Origin: Verrucomicrobiota bacterium
GTDB taxonomy: Bacteria > Verrucomicrobiota > Verrucomicrobiia > Opitutales > Seribacteraceae
Assembly: GCA_028343845.1 (NCBI GenBank)
Contig: JAOLZO010000016.1
Coordinates: forward strand, 1 to 52,757
Length of the DNA stretch: 52,757 nt
Direction of reading: 5' to 3'
Below the pieces are notes generated by a model. That model was not told where the DNA came from. It did no database searches and saw only the letters and a program-made list of their open reading frames with translations. The translations under genes were made by a program, and so were the position numbers. The stretch's first letter is position 1. Each line of letters begins with the position of its first letter. Of this stretch, positions 7,496 to 16,497 are shown in pieces.

Positions 7496-8161
7496 TTATT
7501 CCAGGTTGAGTTTTTTCAGCTTGGGCCGGATCACAAAGGTGCAATATCCTTCGTTCGGATTTTTCTTATAGTAATCCTGATGGTAGTCCTCTGCAGGATA
7601 AAATACCGGAGCCTCGACAATTTCGGTAACCACCGGATCAATGAATTTATCGGTGAGTTTTTTCTTCCAGGCAACCGCAAGTTTTCGTTGCTTCTTACTC
7701 AAATACATAATGGTTGAACGATACTGAGTACCTACGTCAGCTCCTTGTCTGTTCAAGGTGGTAGGATCATGGCACTCTCCAAAAACAGAGAGGATTTTTT
7801 GGAAACTTATCACGGCCGGGTCATAAACAATCTTAATCACTTCCGCATGACCGGAAGTCCCGGTGCAAATTTCCTTATAAGTCGGGTTTTTCGTAGCTCC
7901 TCCGGCGTATCCGGAAACGACTTCCTTTACACCATCGAACATTTCGAAAACAGCTTCCGTACACCAAAAGCATCCGCCTCCAATAATTGCGACTTCCTCC
8001 TTCTTTGGCACTTCTCCGGATGACTTTTTTGTCTCGTTATTCATAATTTCAGGGTCTCGCCCAAGTTCTTGGTTTTCCAGCGATAATTGTTCGTCACCTG
8101 TTTTGCATGAAACCAACGTCATCAAACCAAGCACAAAGATTCGTATCAATATATCATTCAT
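7496..8161 (-). CDS. msrA: Peptide-methionine (S)-S-oxide reductase MsrA, predicted lipoprotein
   Basis: MsrA reduces methionine-S-sulfoxide in oxidised proteins using thioredoxin. The core is clear from GGGCFWCTEAVF (catalytic Cys64), VVSGYAGG, GHAEVIKIVYDP and the C-terminal AEDYHQDYYKKNP. The start at 8161 is preferred over an in-frame upstream start because it forms an ATGA overlap with the zwf stop codon and begins a lipoprotein signal (hydrophobic stretch, then LVSC with Cys19). The enzyme is therefore probably anchored in the envelope, with a linker of about 35 residues. Coupling to zwf is notable because glucose-6-phosphate dehydrogenase supplies the NADPH that ultimately feeds thioredoxin-dependent repair; this link is inference. 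Confidence 0.93.
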   Translation of the reverse strand: MNDILIRIFVLGLMTLVSCKTGDEQLSLENQELGRDPEIMNNETKKSSGEVPKKEEVAIIGGGCFWCTEAVFEMFDGVKEVVSGYAGGATKNPTYKEICTGTSGHAEVIKIVYDPAVISFQKILSVFGECHDPTTLNRQGADVGTQYRSTIMYLSKKQRKLAVAWKKKLTDKFIDPVVTEIVEAPVFYPAEDYHQDYYKKNPNEGYCTFVIRPKLKKLNLE

Positions 8162-9708
8162 TGTCCGTACTCCTTTCCCGTAATCCATTCGTGACCACTT
8201 GTTAATAATAATTTATCAGCTGCCAAAGGCCCCCATGTTCCGGCAGAATAACTTTCCAAGCCCCGTCTTCCTTGGCTTGACCAATATTCCAGGACAGGGC
8301 TAAGCAAACCCCATGAGGTTTCGGCTTCGTCTCCCCTAATGAATAGCGTACCATCCCCATTAAGCGCATCAAGGATCAACCGCTCGTAAGCTTCGGGGGT
8401 ATTCGATCCGAAAGTAGTTTCATAACCAAAAGCAAGCTTGATGGGTTGAAGCTTCGTTTCCAGCCCCGGGGTTTTGGAATTGAGGTAAAGGGTCACGCCC
8501 TCGTTAGGTTGGATTCTTATGACCAACAAGTTGGGCGCTACGTTAAAACGCTTTCCTTCGCCGAAAAGAATGGCTGGCGGCCTGCCAAACTGAACGACGA
8601 TCTCACTCGCCTTCATGGCCAGCCGCTTTCCTGAACGAATGTAAAAAGGCACGCCCTTCCACCTCCAGTTGTCCAAGGACAGACGCAGCGCAGTATAGGT
8701 CTCGGTAAAAGAATCCTCCGGAATTCCCTCTTCCTCCAAATAACCGTTAGCCCTTTTGCTTCCAACCAGTCCCTCGGTATAGACCCCTCTTACGACTTCC
8801 GGGTCGTCTCCCTCCAAAGCAAGAGGCTTCAAGGCCTTCAAGGCCTTCACCTTCTCGTCCCTGATGGCCTCCGGGTCAAGGGAGGACGGAGGTTCCATGG
8901 CAGTAAGAGCGAGGAGTTGCATAACGTGATTCTGAATCATGTCACGCATGGCTCCGCTCCTGTCATAATAACCACCCCGGCTGCCTACTCCCAAATCTTC
9001 GGAAACGGTGATTTGAACACTCGAAACGTAATGTCTATTCCATACGGGTTCGAAAATCGCATTGGCAAACCTTTGCACAAGGAGGCTCTGAACGGTTTCC
9101 TTGCCCAAGTAGTGATCTATGCGAAAAACCTGAGACTCGTCGAATCTACGGTTGATCACCTCATTAAGTTCATGGGCGCTCGTCAGATCCCTCCCGAAAG
9201 GTTTTTCGATAATTACCTTGGACGCAGTATTTTGGCCTTGGTGACGCTTGGCCAGGCCGCTGGCGCCAAGATTTTCCAAGATAGGCATAAAGACGCCGGG
9301 AGGCGTGGATACGTAAAAGAGGCATTGGGCGGGCGAACCGATTGCTTTCTCAATGACGGAGATCTTTTCCTCCAGCTTCTCAAAACTTCCCAAATCGTCG
9401 TAGGGACCCGCATGAAAAGAAATATTTGCCGACAGCGAATTCCAATTTTCTTCTTCGATTTTTCTTCTGGAATGGGATTCCAGGGATTTTTTCAAGTACT
9501 GCCGGAAGGCATCGTCACTCATTTCGGAGCGACCGTAACCAATCAGATGACAGCAACTTGGCAGCAAACCGTCTTTGGATAGGTTGAAAATCGCAGGGGC
9601 GAGTTTTCTTGCCGTCAAATCACCCGAAGCACCGAATATTACGATTACCGTCGGAGGCGTTGCCTGCGTTGAACCGGAAGGAGTGGAGTGAGAATGCGAA
9701 CTCGTCAT
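8158..9708 (-). CDS. zwf: Glucose-6-phosphate 1-dehydrogenase
   Basis: This enzyme oxidises glucose-6-phosphate to 6-phosphogluconolactone and makes NADPH, the entry step of the oxidative pentose phosphate or Entner-Doudoroff pathway. The nucleotide-binding motif FGASGDLT lies at about residues 25-32 and the substrate-binding signature RIDHYLGKETVQ at about 195-206. The length of 516 residues is normal. The first 20 residues are Ser/Thr/His-rich and not part of the fold. An in-frame TTG lies 6 bases upstream; the ATG at 9708 is preferred. It is the third gene of a minus-strand run hrpB-yraN-zwf-msrA, 26 bases from yraN and overlapping msrA by 4 bases. Confidence 0.96.
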   Translation of the reverse strand: MTSSHSHSTPSGSTQATPPTVIVIFGASGDLTARKLAPAIFNLSKDGLLPSCCHLIGYGRSEMSDDAFRQYLKKSLESHSRRKIEEENWNSLSANISFHAGPYDDLGSFEKLEEKISVIEKAIGSPAQCLFYVSTPPGVFMPILENLGASGLAKRHQGQNTASKVIIEKPFGRDLTSAHELNEVINRRFDESQVFRIDHYLGKETVQSLLVQRFANAIFEPVWNRHYVSSVQITVSEDLGVGSRGGYYDRSGAMRDMIQNHVMQLLALTAMEPPSSLDPEAIRDEKVKALKALKPLALEGDDPEVVRGVYTEGLVGSKRANGYLEEEGIPEDSFTETYTALRLSLDNWRWKGVPFYIRSGKRLAMKASEIVVQFGRPPAILFGEGKRFNVAPNLLVIRIQPNEGVTLYLNSKTPGLETKLQPIKLAFGYETTFGSNTPEAYERLILDALNGDGTLFIRGDEAETSWGLLSPVLEYWSSQGRRGLESYSAGTWGPLAADKLLLTSGHEWITGKEYGQ

Positions 9709-9734
9709 GATCAAACCTGATATTAATGAATCAG

Positions 9735-10190
9735 CTAACGAAATATGGCAACGTTTTCATGGTGAAAAATTTGAGGTTTTCCATCTTGGAGAACAGGCAG
9801 ATCGATTTCAATAACGTCAAAACGATAGTTTTCGGGAGAAGGCTCGGTGAAGGAAAGATATGCCTTGAAGGCGCGAAGCAGAGTCTTTCTCTTCCGCTTG
9901 TCAATTGAATGAAAGCCTTTGACCAAAGCGAGTTGCGATCTAGCCCTGATTTCCACAAAGACAAGAACTCCTTCCTTAAGGCAAACAACGTCAATTTCCA
10001 ACCGCCGGTCCAAAGGACTCCTCCAGTTTGCCACCTTGATTGAGAATCCCTTGGATTTCAGAAATTTCCTCCCCAACCATTCACCATATCTTCCGCTAAA
10101 AGAGGAATCTCCACTTTTCGGACGTTTTCCCAAAGACCAAAAAGTTCTTTCAAGCGCATGCCTGAACCGAGCCTGGAACCTTACCGCCAT
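9735..10190 (-). CDS. yraN: YraN/UPF0102 family protein (endonuclease-like fold)
   Basis: UPF0102 proteins have a restriction-endonuclease-like (Holliday-junction-resolvase-like) fold, but their biological role is not settled. The 151-residue product shows the family pattern: GRYGEWLGRKFLKSKGF, then LEIDVVCLKEGVLVFVEIRARS with the conserved acidic residues, then basic RKRKTLLRAFKAYL. It begins 10 bases before the end of hrpB, so translation is probably coupled. An extension of about 30 basic residues precedes the core; the true start could be internal, but no better ATG is evident. Confidence 0.88.
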   Translation of the reverse strand: MAVRFQARFRHALERTFWSLGKRPKSGDSSFSGRYGEWLGRKFLKSKGFSIKVANWRSPLDRRLEIDVVCLKEGVLVFVEIRARSQLALVKGFHSIDKRKRKTLLRAFKAYLSFTEPSPENYRFDVIEIDLPVLQDGKPQIFHHENVAIFR

Positions 10191-12709
10191 TCGTGCTTGG
10201 GATACCTGCCCGAGAGTTCTTTTTTAATCTGCGGGTAGGAACCCTCCCAGAAAGCGGGCAAATCCGAAGTCAATTGGCAACTTCTGCCATTAGGCGCAAG
10301 AATATCGATAACCAAATCATATTTCCCATACACGATCTTCGGGTTTTCGGCTATATCATACAGGTCCTGAAGATAAGCTGAAACTTGAGCATTTTGGGCG
10401 TCGTATTTCACGGGATAAGGCCTTTTCCCGTTTTTCAGATCGATAACCTCCGGAACGGCATCGTCGAGGACGAGCAGTTGATCATCTCCGTAAGAACGTT
10501 TGACATAAGGCAAAACCTCTTGGTTGCGGATCGATTTCCAACTGGTTTGCCCCGTGCAAATTTCATGATATAACAAGTTTATGGACTCCTCATCCAGTGG
10601 TTCGATTTCATATTCAGGAAAATTTTGATGCAGAAATTCAATTCTTGCGATAAACCTCTGAACTTGAACGTTCCAGTTTTTCAATACCAGTTCGCCGGCA
10701 GACAAGGCTTTTGCATAGGCAACGGTAACTTCCTCATCCGAGACGTCAAAGGACTCCTTCACCGAGAACTTTTGCGTGCCGATCTTTGAATATTTCCTGC
10801 TTATTACTTTTCTAGAATCCAAATCCAGATAAACGTCCGATTGCTCAGTGATTTTATCATCAAAAACTTCCCTGATCCAATCCTCTCGAATTTCCGAAAC
10901 CCATTCCATTTGAAGAGAGACCTTACCCTTGAGCGATTTCTCGACTATTCGCAGGGGCAATACCCATTGGGAACCGGAAATTAACGAGTTGCCGGAAAGA
11001 TGAACGTTCCGGCCTTCAGTAGTTTCGTAAAGGTTTGTACCCCTGCTTTTTAAAAAACAAAGATTCTGAGGAAAAGCTTCCAGGAGAACTTTGAAGAATG
11101 GTTCGTTTTCCGGAAACTGGAATGAAAATTCTCCCCAACCTACTTGCCTGCACATTTGTACGGCTATTTTTTCCGCTTCCATACAACGGAGACCGTGAAT
11201 TCCTTCATCTCGGCATTTGTCGGGAGAGAAATGATTGGCTTTTGCATAATCGTATGCACGCAACAAGACAAACAGGTCAGACACGGCATCCTTTTCGTCA
11301 TGCGCATACCATTTGCGATTGGCGTAGTCAGATGCAATTCGGTTACCCGAAAGCGGACCACGATTTTCAAGCATGGCAAAGGTGAGCGCGATTGCCGGCA
11401 AGCAATCACGTTCCCTTCCTTCAATCAAGGCCAAGGCAAGACGTGGATGAAGCGAACATTTGGACATCTCAAGACCCTTTTCGGAAATCCGTTCGCCTTC
11501 CGTCATGGCACCGATTTCAATCAACGCGCAGAGAGCGGATTGAAAGGAGACGTCGGGCGGAGCTTCAAACCAATCGAAGGTACTGAGCGTTATTCCGAGA
11601 GCGCTTAGTTTGAGAAATATTTCAGATAAATCCAACCGTCGGACCTCGGGCAGTTCATATTCGATTCTTCTTTCATGCTCGGCAGCCCCCCACATCCTCA
11701 GGCAATACCCCGGAGCCGTTCGCCCAGCTCGACCCGACCTTTGCTCGGCCGAGCTCTTGCTTATCGGCAGCGAAAGCAAAACGTTTACCTTGCGGTTTTG
11801 ATCGAAGCTCGACTTCTTTGCCCTGCCCGTATCAATCACTACCGTCACGCCTTCGACGGTAACGGACGTTTCTGCAATGTTCGTACTGACAATGACCTTG
11901 CGCCTTCCAGATGGTCCCAGGGCCAAGTCCTGGTCTTCAATCCTCATCTCTCCATACAAACCACGAACCTCAAGTCCAGAAGACCAGGAAGCATTATTTA
12001 TCTCTCGGATGGTCCGGGAAATCTCGTAGGCTCCATCCATGAAAATAAGGACGTCCCCGTCATGAAGGAGAAGCAGTTTCTTGAGCTGATTTGAAACTTG
12101 GTTCCATATCGGATCCCTTGAATTCGGAGTGGCATGGGCAACCTCAACTGGATAAGAGCGGGCAAAAAGCTCGATCGTGCCGCAATCCGAAAGATATTCC
12201 GTAATACCCGGAAGTTCCAAAGTGGCAGAAGTTACGATTAGGCGAAGGGAAGGGCGCTGATCCAGGCAGATTCTCTTGGCCAACGCAAAAGATGCATCTA
12301 ACTGCAAACTGCGTTCGTGAAATTCATCAAAAATAATCAAGCCCACCCGTGAAAGCGTGGGGTCGGAAAAAAACTTTTGGAGCAAAACCCCATCCGTGAG
12401 ATAAATAATTTTGGTTTGGGGGGAGACCTTGTTCTCAAATCGTACTTGATACCCGACCTCTTCTCCCACCCCGCATCCAAACAACCTTGACACTCTCCGG
12501 GCAAGCAACCTCGCCGCCACTCTTCTAGGCTGTACTACCAGTATCTGTCCTTCGACCAATTTGTTTTGAGCAAGCAGGAGAGGTAACCCGACAGACTTGC
12601 CCGAGCCGGTGGGTGACTTAATTGCCAAATGCCTAAAGTTGGCCCACGCCTTTTGAATTTCATCAAACTGCGCCGCGACCGGCAAATCATCAAATCCCTC
12701 TACTCCCAT
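10181..12709 (-). CDS. hrpB: ATP-dependent helicase HrpB
   Basis: HrpB is a DEAH/DExH-type RNA helicase-like ATPase of bacteria whose exact substrate is poorly defined. The 842-residue protein has Walker A SPTGSGKS near residue 32-39, a DEFH Walker B motif (about 125), the SAT motif VTSATLE, and QRSGRAGRTAPG in the second RecA domain. The helicase-associated region and the HrpB-specific C-terminal domain follow. Length and order match the family. It is separated from hsp20 by a strong terminator, so it probably has its own promoter, and it leads the hrpB-yraN-zwf-msrA run. Confidence 0.94.
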   Translation of the reverse strand: MGVEGFDDLPVAAQFDEIQKAWANFRHLAIKSPTGSGKSVGLPLLLAQNKLVEGQILVVQPRRVAARLLARRVSRLFGCGVGEEVGYQVRFENKVSPQTKIIYLTDGVLLQKFFSDPTLSRVGLIIFDEFHERSLQLDASFALAKRICLDQRPSLRLIVTSATLELPGITEYLSDCGTIELFARSYPVEVAHATPNSRDPIWNQVSNQLKKLLLLHDGDVLIFMDGAYEISRTIREINNASWSSGLEVRGLYGEMRIEDQDLALGPSGRRKVIVSTNIAETSVTVEGVTVVIDTGRAKKSSFDQNRKVNVLLSLPISKSSAEQRSGRAGRTAPGYCLRMWGAAEHERRIEYELPEVRRLDLSEIFLKLSALGITLSTFDWFEAPPDVSFQSALCALIEIGAMTEGERISEKGLEMSKCSLHPRLALALIEGRERDCLPAIALTFAMLENRGPLSGNRIASDYANRKWYAHDEKDAVSDLFVLLRAYDYAKANHFSPDKCRDEGIHGLRCMEAEKIAVQMCRQVGWGEFSFQFPENEPFFKVLLEAFPQNLCFLKSRGTNLYETTEGRNVHLSGNSLISGSQWVLPLRIVEKSLKGKVSLQMEWVSEIREDWIREVFDDKITEQSDVYLDLDSRKVISRKYSKIGTQKFSVKESFDVSDEEVTVAYAKALSAGELVLKNWNVQVQRFIARIEFLHQNFPEYEIEPLDEESINLLYHEICTGQTSWKSIRNQEVLPYVKRSYGDDQLLVLDDAVPEVIDLKNGKRPYPVKYDAQNAQVSAYLQDLYDIAENPKIVYGKYDLVIDILAPNGRSCQLTSDLPAFWEGSYPQIKKELSGRYPKHEWR

Positions 12710-12748
12710 GAGTAAAAGGATTTTAGAACTCGACCCAAATTTACAACC

Positions 12749-12778
12749 AAAAACGGGGGAGGGCGCGACTGCGCCCTC
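12749..12778 (-). terminator. Rho-independent terminator of hsp20
   Basis: GAGGGCGC (12759-12766) and GCGCCCTC (12771-12778) form a perfect 8-bp G+C-rich stem with a 4-base loop. On the minus strand it is followed shortly by a run of five T (12749-12753). It lies 27 bases after the hsp20 stop codon. Confidence 0.85.
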
Positions 12779-12804
12779 CTATCCGATAACCAGAACCAGC
12801 TGAC

Positions 12805-13221
12805 TTAAGCGATCTTAACTTGGACAGCTTTGGGTTTCTTGCTTTTGGGCAGAACCACTTTCAGTATACCGGATTCTAGTTTCGCAGTGACTTTACCCTT
12901 TTCGCAGGAGTCAGGAACTTCAATGCTATGGTTAAACGGTTTCTTACCAAACCCTTCCTCGCTTTCCATTTCCCCACAAGAGGCCGAAACCGTTAGGTTC
13001 GAACCTTCCAATGAAACGGATATTTCCTTCCTGCTAAAACCAGGCAACAAGAATTTAACTTCGTAAAGGTCCTCTTGTTCAAGCACCCTGTAATTCGCCG
13101 GTCGCGCAGATTGAACCGGTTCTTCAGAAAAGAACCATTCAGAAGGCTGACGCGTTCCATCCATCGCTCGTAAAAACGAATCAACGGCTAGGGAGAGTGG
13201 ATAGTTTTTATTTATTTTCAT
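12805..13221 (-). CDS. Small heat shock protein, Hsp20/alpha-crystallin family
   Basis: Hsp20 proteins hold unfolding proteins in a refoldable state without ATP. The 138-residue protein has an N-terminal arm of about 45 residues and an alpha-crystallin domain with YEVKFLLPGFSRKEISVSLEGSNLTVSA, a central negatively charged loop, and the conserved AKLESGILKVVLPK strand near the C-terminus. A short IxV-like tail (VKIA) may mediate assembly. It stands alone between a terminator and a 195-base upstream AT-rich intergenic region (13222-13416) in which no classical CIRCE element was found. GCAT-TTT-ATGC at about 13262-13272 is a small hairpin in that region. Confidence 0.92.
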   Translation of the reverse strand: MKINKNYPLSLAVDSFLRAMDGTRQPSEWFFSEEPVQSARPANYRVLEQEDLYEVKFLLPGFSRKEISVSLEGSNLTVSASCGEMESEEGFGKKPFNHSIEVPDSCEKGKVTAKLESGILKVVLPKSKKPKAVQVKIA

Positions 13222-13416
13222 AATATTTATTGGATTAAGTTAGAATTCAAAGGCTTAGTTGCATTTTATGCGCCGTCCCATAAAAACCATAAGCAACTGA
13301 TAGTCTAATCTTTACAATATTTCCGAAAAACGGGAATGCGCCTTGTTGTCACACTTATCTCCTTCAGATTGAACGAGCGTGCCATAGCGGCACCATTCTG
13401 GCGGTCGAGGTTTCCC

Positions 13417-14610
13417 TTAAAAAAGGGATTTGTAAGTCTCAAGCAATCGTTGGGCTGTTTTATCGCCCTTTTGGGCCGCTACGCTCAACCATTCCTTCGC
13501 TATGGCAGGGTTTCTCTTTGCTCCCTTTCCGGTCAATGCCATCAAGCCCACAAAACGAGCGGCGACCGGATTACCCCCCCTCGCCAGAGGCAGAAAAAGC
13601 TCATGTGCCTTTGCATAGTCTTGTGGCAACCCGACACCCGTATAATATTTTCGAGCCCTTGCCAGAACCTCTTCATCATTCAAGGATGAATTCACGGTCG
13701 TCGCGCCCTGTGGCTGGGTCGAAGGTTGTGATATCTTCGATGGATCAAAGCCTTCCCGTTTCTTCAAATACTCCTTTGCCATTACGTGGTCTTGTGACGC
13801 AGCTTCCTTTAAGAGCCTCAACCCTTCGTTCGTATTTTTGCGGATTCCGCCTTCTCCTTCAATCAGAAGAAGACCCAGGGAATATTTTGCCTCGGAAAAA
13901 TCCTGCATAACGGCGAGCTTCAACCACTGAGAGGCCTTCAGGTCATCCTTGGGAACACCATCCCCGTTATAGTATGCCATTCCAAGGTTGAACCGAGCGG
14001 TCAGCGACTTTGCGACCACGGCTTTGGAAAGCAAAGTGATGCCTTCCTTTATATCTCTCTTCAATAACCCGGGCAATCCCTTCAGGTAAAGTGTCCCAAT
14101 CGTTGCCTGCGCTTGAGGATAGCCCAACTCGGCTGACTTCTTAAATCGCTCAAGAGCCCGCTTGACGTCGGTAGGTATGACCTGAAAATTGATTTCGCCC
14201 ATACAATACATGGCCACAGGGTCACCGTCGGAGGCCAATCGAGGCAAGCGCAGGGCGGCGTCCTGATAAAGCCTTGTGGCACCTTCGAAATCCCCTTTTA
14301 GCATAGCCAGGTTAGCCAGGTTATAGGACCCGAAGGGATGTTGCTTTGCGTAGGCAGCCTCAGACCACTGGCGCGAAAGCTCGACGTTAACTTTCGATCC
14401 CGCTTCCCCGGAACGAAGATAAATTCCAAGCAAGCCTTGGTAGTAAGCGCTACCTGCTTGAGCCTTTGAGACAATTTCGTTGTAGCTTATCTTTGGCGAC
14501 CATCTCTCCGCACCCCAAACCGTGTTACTTATATTCGAGAATGCAAGGAGGGAGAGGCTAAGCAAAATCTTGAAGGTATTGAACATTCGCAGATGATTAC
14601 TTTTTTGCAT
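13417..14610 (-). CDS. Secreted Sel1-repeat protein
   Basis: The 397-residue protein has an N-terminal signal peptide (hydrophobic residues about 12-28, cleavage probably after VWG-A). The rest consists of tandem Sel1-like repeats (a TPR subclass), visible from recurring patterns such as A-x-Y-x-L-G-x-Y-Y-x-G-x-G-V-x-K-D and AA-x-x-G-x-x-x-A. Roughly seven or eight repeats are present, with a low-complexity break near residues 280-300. Sel1 proteins act as scaffolds; the partner is unknown. The start at 14610 is preceded by GGAAG and is preferred over an in-frame ATG at 14586. It is divergent from the TPR gene at 14662. Confidence 0.85.
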   Translation of the reverse strand: MQKSNHLRMFNTFKILLSLSLLAFSNISNTVWGAERWSPKISYNEIVSKAQAGSAYYQGLLGIYLRSGEAGSKVNVELSRQWSEAAYAKQHPFGSYNLANLAMLKGDFEGATRLYQDAALRLPRLASDGDPVAMYCMGEINFQVIPTDVKRALERFKKSAELGYPQAQATIGTLYLKGLPGLLKRDIKEGITLLSKAVVAKSLTARFNLGMAYYNGDGVPKDDLKASQWLKLAVMQDFSEAKYSLGLLLIEGEGGIRKNTNEGLRLLKEAASQDHVMAKEYLKKREGFDPSKISQPSTQPQGATTVNSSLNDEEVLARARKYYTGVGLPQDYAKAHELFLPLARGGNPVAARFVGLMALTGKGAKRNPAIAKEWLSVAAQKGDKTAQRLLETYKSLF

Positions 14611-14661
14611 GCTTCTTCCAAGCTTGAAAACAATCTCTTAATCAGAGATCATGTCCGATCC

Positions 14662-15780
14662 ATGCGCATTTCATTCCACCTTGTGCTTCTATCGATATGC
14701 CAGGCCTTGCTCCTGCCCTTTGCTTTTCCTGCACCGGAAACGAAAACTGCAAATGAACCGATCACTTTATCCAGCCAGAAACTGGGGCGGATCATCGACA
14801 AGCAAATTCGGTTTTTCAAGTTGTCGGGCAACGAGGGCAAGCGCAACAACACGGAACTGACTAGAAAGGCTCAGGAAATCGTGTCCGACTATGAAGTTTA
14901 TCTCGGCGAGAACCCCAAAGACACAAACGCGCTTATCCTCTATGGGAAATTCCTTCGCAAGGTCGGTCAGGAACAGCATGCCGTTGAATATTTTCTAGAA
15001 GCCGATTCGATCAACCCCAAGCTTGCGGTGGTCAAGCAACAGCTCGCAAACTACCTGATTGAAGAAGGGCGCCCCGTCGATGCTTTTCCCTTCTTGATCA
15101 TGACCATCGAGCTAGCTCCTACGCAACCGGACTACCACTTCCACCTCGGTAATTTCTTGTTTCTCTTCGAAAAGAAGTTGGTACAGGAGAAAATAATCTC
15201 CAAAGATCGCGCTGGTTCCTTCATGCACAAGTCTTTCGGGCAGGCGGCCAAGCTGGCGCCCACCAACTTCGACTATCAGCTAAGGTACGCCCAAAGTTTT
15301 TTCGATTACCCCGATTCAGGCAAACAGGAGGCCCTTGAGGCTTGGAACAGGCTTGACCGGAAGTTCACCGACCGGTCGAGCACCGAGAAGGATTATTTCA
15401 AGCTTTGCAAGGCCCGGGTTCTTTTGGAACTAAATCGAAAATCCGATGCAATGACCTTACTGAATTCGGTTTCTTCAAGCGCTCTCGATTCAGCCAAGAA
15501 GTCCCTTATCCTTCAGGTAAACGACAAGGCAAAGACAAAGGAGAAGGAGGAAGAGGTGGACGGGAAGCAAAGCAAACTGGAAGTCGACCACCGTTTCTTT
15601 ATTCCCGATGACCCGCATTTGCAAAGACTCAAGGAATTGACCACCCGTATCAAAGAGGAAAAAATGCTTACCGAACTGAAAGCTGATGCGATCAAGGCCC
15701 GTTTTGACGAGGATGGTGAAATTAAAATCGATTTGTCGCAAAAGAATGGACCGGAGCCTTACAACAATGCTTTGAGATAA
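14662..15780 (+). CDS. Secreted tetratricopeptide-repeat protein
   Basis: From the ATG at 14662 the protein starts with a signal sequence (hydrophobic residues about 5-22). In-frame ATG codons further upstream would bury it, so they were not used. Residues about 60-290 contain TPR-like helical pairs (NTNALILYGKFLRKVG, AVEYFLEADSINPKLAV, PLIM-type helix pairs). The last 80 residues are highly charged (KEKEEE... RIKEEK). It is 15 bases upstream of an M50 protease and then a rhomboid protease on the same strand, so it may be an adaptor or substrate-presenting factor for them. That role is inference from context only. Confidence 0.8.
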   Translation: MRISFHLVLLSICQALLLPFAFPAPETKTANEPITLSSQKLGRIIDKQIRFFKLSGNEGKRNNTELTRKAQEIVSDYEVYLGENPKDTNALILYGKFLRKVGQEQHAVEYFLEADSINPKLAVVKQQLANYLIEEGRPVDAFPFLIMTIELAPTQPDYHFHLGNFLFLFEKKLVQEKIISKDRAGSFMHKSFGQAAKLAPTNFDYQLRYAQSFFDYPDSGKQEALEAWNRLDRKFTDRSSTEKDYFKLCKARVLLELNRKSDAMTLLNSVSSSALDSAKKSLILQVNDKAKTKEKEEEVDGKQSKLEVDHRFFIPDDPHLQRLKELTTRIKEEKMLTELKADAIKARFDEDGEIKIDLSQKNGPEPYNNALR

Positions 15781-15795
15781 AGAGCGGCCCTCTCC

Positions 15796-16488
15796 ATGAG
15801 TGATTTATTCTCCCTTTGCTCCGCAGGAATCAATGAACAAAAGATCATTTTGTTTTTGGTTTTACTTGCCAGCATAAGCATTCACGAATGGGCTCATGCT
15901 TTTGTCGCCGACAAACTCGGGGATCCCCTCCCTCGCTTGCAAGGAAGAGTTACGCTTGATCCTAGGGCGCACATTGATCCTTTGGGGACTGTTCTCATCC
16001 CCCTTGTCATGATCTTTCTTTCTCCTGGGTTTGCTATTCTTGGTTGGGGAAAACCAGTGATGATTTCGCTCCCCAATCCCAAGACCCGTACCCGGGATGA
16101 TCTTTTGATTACCATGGCCGGACCCCTCTCCAACCTTCTTATTGCATTGGCCGCCACCGCGTTGTTTGCAGTTTGGGCTTCATTTGCTCCTGTTTCGCAA
16201 AATATAGCAAACCTCTATACCTTGGTGGTTTACCTAAATTGCATACTTTTTGTATTCAACCTGATTCCCATCCCTCCGTTGGACGGTTCTCACTTCCTGA
16301 AACATGCGATTAGGATGAAGGACGAAACCTATCGTAATTTGGCGAGATATGGGTTTTTGATCTTAATAGTCTTGATCAATCTAGATCCTTTCCAAAAGTT
16401 CTTGGGAATAATGATCATAACTTGTTGCGGAATGTTCGGAATTGATGAACAAGCTCTGTATGAGCTCATTGTTTCATTGCAAAGCTAG
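15796..16488 (+). CDS. Site-2 protease family zinc metalloprotease (peptidase M50)
   Basis: This is an intramembrane zinc protease of 230 residues without a PDZ domain, similar in plan to small bacterial YwhC/S2P-like proteins. The catalytic HEWAH (His30-Glu31-xx-His34) lies in the first membrane helix, and the third metal ligand is expected in NLIPIPPLDGSHFL. Four to five hydrophobic helices are visible. Substrates are unknown. It sits 15 bases after the TPR gene and 9 bases before the rhomboid gene, giving a tight three-gene operon with two intramembrane proteases of different mechanism. Confidence 0.92.
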   Translation: MSDLFSLCSAGINEQKIILFLVLLASISIHEWAHAFVADKLGDPLPRLQGRVTLDPRAHIDPLGTVLIPLVMIFLSPGFAILGWGKPVMISLPNPKTRTRDDLLITMAGPLSNLLIALAATALFAVWASFAPVSQNIANLYTLVVYLNCILFVFNLIPIPPLDGSHFLKHAIRMKDETYRNLARYGFLILIVLINLDPFQKFLGIMIITCCGMFGIDEQALYELIVSLQS

Positions 16489-16497
16489 GGACTAGAA

